From Anaerococcus jeddahensis (GTDB lineage Bacteria; Bacillota; Clostridia; Tissierellales; Peptoniphilaceae), in NCBI RefSeq assembly GCF_001182725.1, contig NZ_CWHU01000003.1, forward strand, positions 100,577-164,576: a stretch of 64,000 nucleotides of DNA, read 5' to 3'. Below are positions 62,374-64,000 of this stretch, piece by piece. The notes beneath the pieces are model-generated. The model was not told the origin of the DNA. It ran no database searches and saw nothing but the letters and a program-made list of their open reading frames with translations. The position numbers were made by a program, and so were the translations under genes. Each line of letters opens with the position of its first letter. Positions within the stretch are counted from its first letter, which is position 1.

Positions 62374-62913
62374 ATGAATTTAACTTTAGAAAATTCTTAC
62401 ATAAATTATTTAGACGAAATTAAAAAATTATATATAGAAGCTTTTCCAAAAGCTGAAAGAAAACCAATGAAGCAAATTTTAAAAGTTTGCCAAGATGGTT
62501 TGGGAAGAATTATTCCAATTTTACTTGATGAAGAATTTGTTGGAATGTTTATAACTTTGGATTCTGATAATGACGACACTCTTTTAATTGATTATTTTGC
62601 TATAAAAAATGATTATAGGGGTCTAAGTCTTGGTTCAAAGGCAATAAACTTATTAAACAAAATGGAAAATAAAACTATAATTATTGAAATCGAACCTTGT
62701 CACAAAGAGGCCGAGAATTTTATTCAAAGAAAAAAGAGAAAGAAATTTTACAAAAATCTCGGTTTTAGGCAAACCGATGTAAATATTTCCTGGTTTGGAG
62801 TTGATCTTGAATTGATGAGCCTAAATAAAACCATAAATTTTGATCATTACATGACTTTATTGACTTCAATTTTTCCAAAATCATATATTGAAGAAAATAT
62901 TAAACTTGCTTAA
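62374..62913 (+). CDS. GNAT family N-acetyltransferase
   Basis: 179 residues. IEAFPKAERKPMKQIL precedes the acetyl-CoA fold; DYFAIKNDYRGLSLGSKAI is motif A (R/Q-x-x-G-x-G/A variant), and FYKNLGFRQTDVNISWFGV is the C-terminal strand pattern. Start at 62374 (GAAAGGAAA upstream) is preferred to ATG 62350. Sits 16 bases before the HAD gene. Acceptor unknown. Confidence 0.78.
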   Translation: MNLTLENSYINYLDEIKKLYIEAFPKAERKPMKQILKVCQDGLGRIIPILLDEEFVGMFITLDSDNDDTLLIDYFAIKNDYRGLSLGSKAINLLNKMENKTIIIEIEPCHKEAENFIQRKKRKKFYKNLGFRQTDVNISWFGVDLELMSLNKTINFDHYMTLLTSIFPKSYIEENIKLA

Positions 62914-62929
62914 ATTTTAAGGAGGATTT

Positions 62930-63583
62930 ATGAAATTATTATTTGATTGCGACGGAACAATTCTTGATTCTATGCACATTTGGCTTGAACCAATCAATAG
63001 GCTTTTAAAAGAATATAATTATAACTTAACAACTAAGGAAAAAGGACAAATGGAAGCTCTTCCTTTTACTGATACTATAAAATGGTTAAATGAAAATGTC
63101 TGCACCGACAAAAGCGAAAAAGAAGTTTTCGATTATTTTTCAAAAACGATAGAAGATGCTTACAAAAATCATCTTCTTCCAAAAGAAGGAGCTGTAGAAA
63201 TTTTAAAAAATTTGAAAAACCAAGGCTATGACATGTGCATTTGTTCATCAACCGACAAATTTCACTTGGTAAATGCCCTTAAAAGACTTGACTTGATAGA
63301 TTTATTTGATTTTATTTTAACTCCAGATAAATTCCCCTACAAAAAAAGCGATAATGAGTACTGGCAAAAGGCTCTAGACAATTACAAAATTGAAGCAAAT
63401 GACGCAGTTTTATTTGACGATGCCCTCTATGCCGTAAAAGCCGCAAAAAAAGTCGGCATAAAAACCGTAGGCATAAAAGACTTCCCTTATAATAAAAATG
63501 AATGGGAAGAAATAAAAAAAGAAGCAGATATGGTAATTGATAATATCAAAGATATAGATATGGAAAAAATTAAAAATCTATAA
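62930..63583 (+). CDS. HAD-superfamily phosphatase, PGMB/Gph-like
   Basis: 217 residues: motif I DCDGTILDSMHIW (residues 6-18), motif II CICSSTDKFH, Lys in PYKKSDNEYW and motif IV DAVLFDDALYAVKAAKKVGI. A helical cap follows motif I. AAGGAGGA precedes the ATG. Probably same operon as the acetyltransferase. The stop is followed by a hairpin that carries a repeat element. Substrate unknown. Confidence 0.85.
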   Translation: MKLLFDCDGTILDSMHIWLEPINRLLKEYNYNLTTKEKGQMEALPFTDTIKWLNENVCTDKSEKEVFDYFSKTIEDAYKNHLLPKEGAVEILKNLKNQGYDMCICSSTDKFHLVNALKRLDLIDLFDFILTPDKFPYKKSDNEYWQKALDNYKIEANDAVLFDDALYAVKAAKKVGIKTVGIKDFPYNKNEWEEIKKEADMVIDNIKDIDMEKIKNL

Positions 63584-63588
63584 AATAA

Positions 63589-63878
63589 AACCACCAAATG
63601 GTGGTTCAGTCTGTTGACAAACTAAAAATTTTCCCATTTCGAGCGAACGTAGTGAGTCGAGAAATCTCATGAGATCTCTCCATGCGTTCGTTTCACTCAC
63701 ACTTAAACACGTTTGCTTTGCAAACTTTTCTGTGTTATCACACTAGTTTTAGGGATAAATGTGCAAAATCAATGCACATTTATCTAGTCGAGATGGGTTT
63801 TAGCGTAATTTTTATTTTAAAATAAAATATTATCTACATTCATACTTTGTCTACGTTCTGAATCACCAAATGGTGGTC
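63589..63878 (-). repeat. Palindromic element family 1, copy F, between duplicated terminator hairpins
   Basis: The element (63607-63860) begins CAGTCTGTTGACAAACTA and ends TTTGTCTACGTTCTG. Flanks are near-identical 18-base hairpins (63589-63606 and 63861-63878, each containing CACCAAATGGTGGT or CCACCAAATGGTGG). The stem-loop at 63754-63784 (minus) has stem GATAAATGTGCA and loop TTGATTT. The first hairpin lies right after the HAD stop and the second is followed by a T-run. Confidence 0.85.
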
Positions 63879-63904
63879 ATTTTTTTGAAATTTTTTATTA
63901 AATT

Positions 63905-64000
63905 CTACCTAAAATCTGTAAATTTTAAATTCTTTTTTATTTTTTTTCTCAAAAGATAAAGGGAAAGAGTACCTTTTATTATTGATGTTATGGTCATTGA
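63905..64000 (-). CDS. C-terminal fragment of a gene entering from the right edge
   Basis: An open minus-strand frame of 31 residues ends with TAG at 63905 (tail FTDFR). Basic and partly hydrophobic; no family can be assigned. It could also be chance, since it is short. Confidence 0.4.
   Translation of the reverse strand, partial: SMTITSIIKGTLSLYLLRKKIKKNLKFTDFR

Overview
The window is AT-rich DNA from a low-GC Gram-positive bacterium. It carries a ctsR-mcsA-mcsB-clpC operon, a LacI-controlled ribose operon, an iron-sulfur L-serine dehydratase in two subunits, strong GGAGG ribosome binding sites and many lipoprotein signal peptides. Together with tandem CAMP-factor proteins and large secreted papain-like proteases, this suggests an anaerobic coccus of the Peptoniphilaceae (Anaerococcus or Peptoniphilus type). 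The genus is inferred, not proven. No tRNA, rRNA, CRISPR array, prophage or transposase gene was seen.

Layout. 1-4.5 kb: 5' part of mannose-6-phosphate isomerase, a YtrA-type GntR/ABC operon, and a DUF2089-DUF4097 pair. 4.7-8 kb: two overlapping GT4 glycosyltransferases (probable glycolipid synthesis) with a membrane protein. 8.5-13 kb: serine dehydratase with a HAD phosphatase, divergent from nicotinate phosphoribosyltransferase and an SDR. 13-19 kb: complete rbsR-K-D-A-C-B operon with a consensus promoter and a palindromic operator. 19-25.9 kb: radA and gshA, two secreted proteins, and a DUF3100 membrane pair with an M20 amidohydrolase. 26-36 kb: a surface/secretion island with a lipoprotein, Ogt, two CAMP-factor proteins and two divergent C1 proteases with Ig-like tails. 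36-38 kb: an oxidoreductase and membrane genes, one probably frameshifted. 39-42.5 kb: zinc acquisition (zinT, znuA, znuC, znuB) behind a Zur-like box. 42.8-45.3 kb: three secreted or lipoproteins. 45.4-48 kb: arsR-arsD-arsA without a pump gene. 48.3-52.8 kb: the ctsR stress operon, with an McsB that lacks its active-site residues. 53-57.5 kb: YugP-type protease, a candidate sRNA, trkA/trkH and a LURP-one protein. 57.6-60.4 kb: a manganese riboswitch controlling a P-type ATPase. 60.6-60.8 kb: a compact type I toxin-antitoxin locus of Fst/par architecture. 60.9-64 kb: a small helical protein, two half-size chromate transporters, GNAT, HAD and the end of another gene.

A family of about 150-255 bp non-coding palindromic elements (near 8.1, 18.9, 38.2, 48.0, 52.9, 54.4 and 63.6 kb, plus degenerate tandem copies at 53.9-54.3 kb) runs through the window. 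Several copies lie inside rho-independent terminators and are flanked by duplicated copies of the terminator hairpin. The 38 kb copy has a perfect 20-bp flanking duplication. Six copies carry a hairpin whose 12-bp stem varies with compensating changes around an invariant TTGATTT loop. This family, the toxin-antitoxin locus, the degenerate McsB and a four-member family of secreted proteins of unknown function are the most interesting points.
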